Source: JBAVEL01 sp049587715
Lineage (GTDB): Bacteria > Bacteroidota > Ignavibacteria > UBA10030 > UBA6906
Length of the DNA: 15,978 bases
Direction of reading: 5' to 3'
Assembly (NCBI GenBank): GCA_049587715.1
Contig: JBAVEL010000101.1
Location: 1-15,978, forward strand
In this document: piece by piece, positions 13,597 through 15,978 of the stretch
Layout of the letters: each line of letters starts with the position of its first letter
How positions within the stretch are numbered: position 1 is the first letter of the stretch
Program-made: the position numbers and the translations under genes
Notes under the pieces: model-generated
Told to the model about the DNA's origin: nothing
The model's input: the letters and a program-made list of their open reading frames with translations, nothing else
The model's database searches: none

Positions 13597-14255
13597 AGAT
13601 CCCCGCCGGAATCCTGGCGGTGCTCCTCATCCGCGGCGGCATCCTGTGGGGAGCCGCCCCGCCTGACACCGGGACGGGGATGTTGGGCGTCTCGGCGGGG
13701 ATGGGTGTCAGCGCCGTGCACGCGCATGATCTGACGGAGCTCGTCCGGGCCTCCACCGGGAGCGCGGACGACTTCAAGTCCTGCGTGGAGTTTTTCGGGG
13801 GCGTCACCGTCCCGCTCGCCCCCCGGTGGGTTGTGAAACTCCACTATGCATACCTCCTGGGCTCCTGGAACGGGGCGGCCACCTTCGGGCCCGTGGAGTA
13901 TTCCTTTGAGGCGCATCTGCCCGCCCTGGTTCTCCAGCGGATCCTGGTGGATGAGGGGGTGTACGATCTGCGCGCGGGGGCGGGGATGGGGTATCACCTG
14001 GGGCGGCTGACCGACCGGAGGCCCGGGAGCGAGGCCCGGTACACGGGGAGGGGATGGGGTCTCCTGGCCGAGATCGAGGCCGGAACCGCCTTCGGGGACC
14101 GTTTGTTCGGCTCCGTGGGGGGCGATCTCCGCTGGGATTTCATCGGCGACCTTAAGAACGAAGCCGGGCGCGGGCCCATCGGGACGGGAGGGGGCTCCGT
14201 GACCGGCCGTTTCTTCAGCGCCGGCGTGAAGCTCGGTTTTCGGTATGATATCTGA
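13593..14255 (+). CDS. Uncharacterised exported protein, probable outer-membrane beta-barrel
   Basis: I do not recognise the family. 220 residues from the GTG at 13593-13595, which overlaps the stop of the flippase-like gene. A signal peptide is likely (KIPAGILAVLLIRGGILWGAA, cleavage near 21-22). The mature part has alternating hydrophobic/polar strands separated by Gly-rich turns (MLGVSAGMGVSAV, VKLHYAYLLGSW, DLRAGAGMGYHLG, GLLAEIEAGTAFG, LFGSVGGDLRWDF) and ends FSAGVKLGFRYDI. This looks like a small outer-membrane barrel of eight to ten strands, although the last residue is Ile and not the usual aromatic. No cysteine-based lipobox is present. Its neighbours LolA and the flippase-like protein also act in the envelope. 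The next gene starts 24 bases later with its own strong ribosome binding site. Confidence 0.7.
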   Translation: MKIPAGILAVLLIRGGILWGAAPPDTGTGMLGVSAGMGVSAVHAHDLTELVRASTGSADDFKSCVEFFGGVTVPLAPRWVVKLHYAYLLGSWNGAATFGPVEYSFEAHLPALVLQRILVDEGVYDLRAGAGMGYHLGRLTDRRPGSEARYTGRGWGLLAEIEAGTAFGDRLFGSVGGDLRWDFIGDLKNEAGRGPIGTGGGSVTGRFFSAGVKLGFRYDI

Positions 14256-14279
14256 CATCCATCAAAAGGAGCACACTGC

Positions 14280-14924
14280 ATGCACGAGACAATGGCAGCC
14301 ATGACGGCGGCGGCCGGCTTCCTGCTGGCGTTCGCTCTTTCGGATCCGGCCGCGGCCGGCGACGGAAAGCCGGAGGCCCGGGACCGGGAGATCGCGGTGG
14401 TGGAGACAAGCATGGGAACATTCGAGGTCCTGCTCCATCGTTCGGACGCGCCCCGAACCGTGGAGAACTTTGTCCGGCTTGCGGGGAAGAAGTTCTTTGA
14501 CGGCATGCGGTTTCACAGGGTTGCAAAGAACTTCGTCATTCAGGCGGGAGACGAGAACTCCAAAGACACCTCGCGGGCCGCCTCTTGGGGCGCCGGGGGG
14601 CAGAGCATCTTCGGCAAACCCTTCGAAGACGAGCTGAATCCGGCCGCGGCCTCCTACCGGGAGGGCTACCGGAGGGGGGTGGTGGCCATGGCGAACCGGG
14701 GGCCCAACACGAACACAAGCCAGTTCTTCGTCATGCTCAAGGATGCCGCGATGCCGAAGAACTACACGATATTCGGGAGGGTCATCAAAGGGCAGGACGT
14801 GGTGGACAGCATCGGAGCCGTGGACGTGATTCCCTCCATGGGGCCCACGGACGGGAGGCCCCGGAAGGACATCCTGATCCGGAAGATCACCATCCGCACC
14901 GAACCGGCCCCGGCCCCCCGATGA
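14280..14924 (+). CDS. Exported cyclophilin-type peptidyl-prolyl cis-trans isomerase
   Basis: Catalyses cis-trans isomerisation of Xaa-Pro bonds; the N-terminal hydrophobic stretch (about 8-20) followed by SDPAAAG suggests export to the periplasm, where it would help fold envelope proteins. 214 residues, one cyclophilin domain (about 37-206). Visible core: MRFHRVAKNFVIQAGD (76-91) with R80 at the position of the catalytic arginine, SIFGKPFEDELNP, GVVAMANRGPNTNTSQFFV (133-151), and NYTIFGRVIKGQDVVDSI. The start at 14280 is supported by AAAAGGAG (14264-14271) eight bases upstream, the clearest ribosome binding site in the window. The signal's n-region has no Lys or Arg (MHETMAAMT), which is unusual. 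The stop overlaps the holA start (ATGA). Confidence 0.93.
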   Translation: MHETMAAMTAAAGFLLAFALSDPAAAGDGKPEARDREIAVVETSMGTFEVLLHRSDAPRTVENFVRLAGKKFFDGMRFHRVAKNFVIQAGDENSKDTSRAASWGAGGQSIFGKPFEDELNPAAASYREGYRRGVVAMANRGPNTNTSQFFVMLKDAAMPKNYTIFGRVIKGQDVVDSIGAVDVIPSMGPTDGRPRKDILIRKITIRTEPAPAPR

Positions 14925-15976
14925 ACGACCCGCGGGAGCACATCTCCCGGGACATCGAGACCGGCCGCATCCTTCCCGCCTATCTCCTCTGCGGAGAGGA
15001 GGACTTCCTGATCGAGGAAGCGGAAAAGGAGCTCGTGGAGGCGCTTCTTTCCGCCGAGCAGAGAGGGTTCAACCTGGACGTGGTCCACGGGGGTGAGTGT
15101 GATGTCCGTGCAATGGTGGCGCTCGCATCATCTTTCCCCATGATGGCCGACCGGAGGGTTGTCATCCTGAAGGACGCGGAGAAGGCCTGCGCCACGGACC
15201 AGGACCGCGCTCTTCTGACCGCCTACCTGGACCGCCCCCTGGAATCCACATGCCTGATCCTGCTGGCCCAGAAGCCGGACCTCCGCCGGAGGCCCTACAC
15301 CTCCATCCGGAAAAACGGGCGGATCCTGGAGTTCCGTCCTCTGCCCGAGAGCAGGATTCCGCCCTGGATCATCCGGCGGGCCAGGGAACAGGGGAGGGAG
15401 ATTGACCAGGACGCCGCGCGGCGGCTGGCGGCTCTGACCGGAGGGTCGCTGAGGGAGCTGCAGAGCGAGCTGGACAAGCTGTACGTTTTCATCGGGGAGC
15501 GGAAGGCCATCACGGAGGCGGACCTGGCGGCTGCCACGGGTTCCACCCGCGGGGCCGCCCCCTGGGCCCTGCAGGAGGCTCTGGGGAGGGGGGATCATCC
15601 GGCGGCGGCGGCCATCCTGGAGAACCTGCTCGGCTCACAGGAGAAGACCTACGGGGTCATTCCCATCCTCACGAAGTACTTCACGGCTCTCTGGAAGCTG
15701 CGCTCCCTTCCCGAGCGGATATCAGACCGGAAGGCGGTGATGGACGAAATCGGGGTCTTCCGGCCCGAGCAGCTCCGCGGCTACTATGATGCGTTTGCCC
15801 GGTTCGGGGCCGCCCGGATAGAGGAGGCATTCTCCATTCTGGCCGAGGCCGACGAGAGACTCAAGACGGGACACGGAGATCCTCCGGCGGTGCTCCACGA
15901 GATGCTCGCAGGCCTCCTGGGGCCCTCCCCTTCCTCCCGGGGGGGGCATTGCGAAGGAGGGCCCCCGCCCCGCTGA
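14921..15976 (+). CDS. holA: DNA polymerase III subunit delta (clamp loader)
   Basis: Opens the beta sliding clamp as part of the clamp loader during replication. 351 residues, usual length. It starts with the delta hallmark ILPAYLLCGEEDFLIEEA (17-34), continues through SSFPMMADRRVVILKDAE, LEFRPLPESRIPPWIIRRA and DAARRLAALTGGSLRELQSELDKL, and ends with the C-terminal helical collar domain (DERLKTGHGDPPAVLHEML). The ATG at 14921 overlaps the cyclophilin stop by four bases. The final GPSPSSRGGHCEGGPPPR tail is not conserved and includes a G8 tract (15939-15946), so a frameshift there would alter only the tail. The stop at 15974-15976 leaves only two bases before the window end, so any terminator lies outside. 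Confidence 0.94.
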   Translation: MNDPREHISRDIETGRILPAYLLCGEEDFLIEEAEKELVEALLSAEQRGFNLDVVHGGECDVRAMVALASSFPMMADRRVVILKDAEKACATDQDRALLTAYLDRPLESTCLILLAQKPDLRRRPYTSIRKNGRILEFRPLPESRIPPWIIRRAREQGREIDQDAARRLAALTGGSLRELQSELDKLYVFIGERKAITEADLAAATGSTRGAAPWALQEALGRGDHPAAAAILENLLGSQEKTYGVIPILTKYFTALWKLRSLPERISDRKAVMDEIGVFRPEQLRGYYDAFARFGAARIEEAFSILAEADERLKTGHGDPPAVLHEMLAGLLGPSPSSRGGHCEGGPPPR

Positions 15977-15978
15977 AC

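Noticed and set aside
1..15978. CRISPR arrays, insertion sequences, phage or defence genes
   Set aside because: No direct-repeat array, transposase, integrase or terminal inverted repeats were seen; nearly all of the window is recognised housekeeping and envelope genes.

Overview
The window is GC-rich, gene-dense bacterial chromosome. It holds 15 protein genes, one tRNA, the SRP RNA and no mobile element, prophage or CRISPR array. LolA, an exported beta-rich protein, an exported cyclophilin and a ComEA/PilM pair point to a Gram-negative (diderm) organism. Three features resemble, from memory, the FCB lineages (Bacteroidota, Gemmatimonadota and related candidate phyla): an RNase G whose S1 domain is split by an acidic low-complexity insert, an FtsK motor with an HFLAVSPD...IIT segment, and ftsK followed directly by lolA. 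That placement is inference and is not proven here.

Left arm, positions 1-5270, all on the minus strand. Read in the direction of transcription, the order is hrcA, grpE, dnaJ, comEA, then a candidate terminator overlapping a new promoter, then pilM-like, rsmD and coaD (cut by the window edge). The first four form a heat-shock operon that unusually lacks dnaK between grpE and dnaJ. ComEA (DNA receptor) and a PilM-like ATPase (type IV pilus assembly) suggest a DNA-uptake or pilus link. rsmD and coaD are the common 16S rRNA methyltransferase / CoA synthesis pair.

Centre, positions 5271-5899. This is a divergent control region: a good sigma70-type promoter for hrcA on the minus strand, a weaker promoter for tRNA-Ala(CGC), the tRNA, the small SRP RNA ending in a T-run, and then a 243-base leader in front of RNase G. 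The leader contains three copies of an 8-base arm that can form two mutually exclusive hairpins.

Right arm, positions 5900-15976, all on the plus strand and probably one long operon: rng, gcvT, a comB-family phosphatase, ftsK, lolA, a flippase-like membrane protein, an exported beta-rich protein, a cyclophilin and holA. From comB onward, all neighbours except the OMP-cyclophilin pair (24-base gap) overlap by 1 to 20 bases, so translational coupling is likely. The theme is RNA turnover, chromosome segregation, envelope assembly and DNA replication.

I did not find a convincing new defence or mobile system. The points most worth checking are the RNase G leader, the CIRCE-less hrcA operon without dnaK, the ComEA/PilM junction, and the unrecognised exported protein at 13593-14255.
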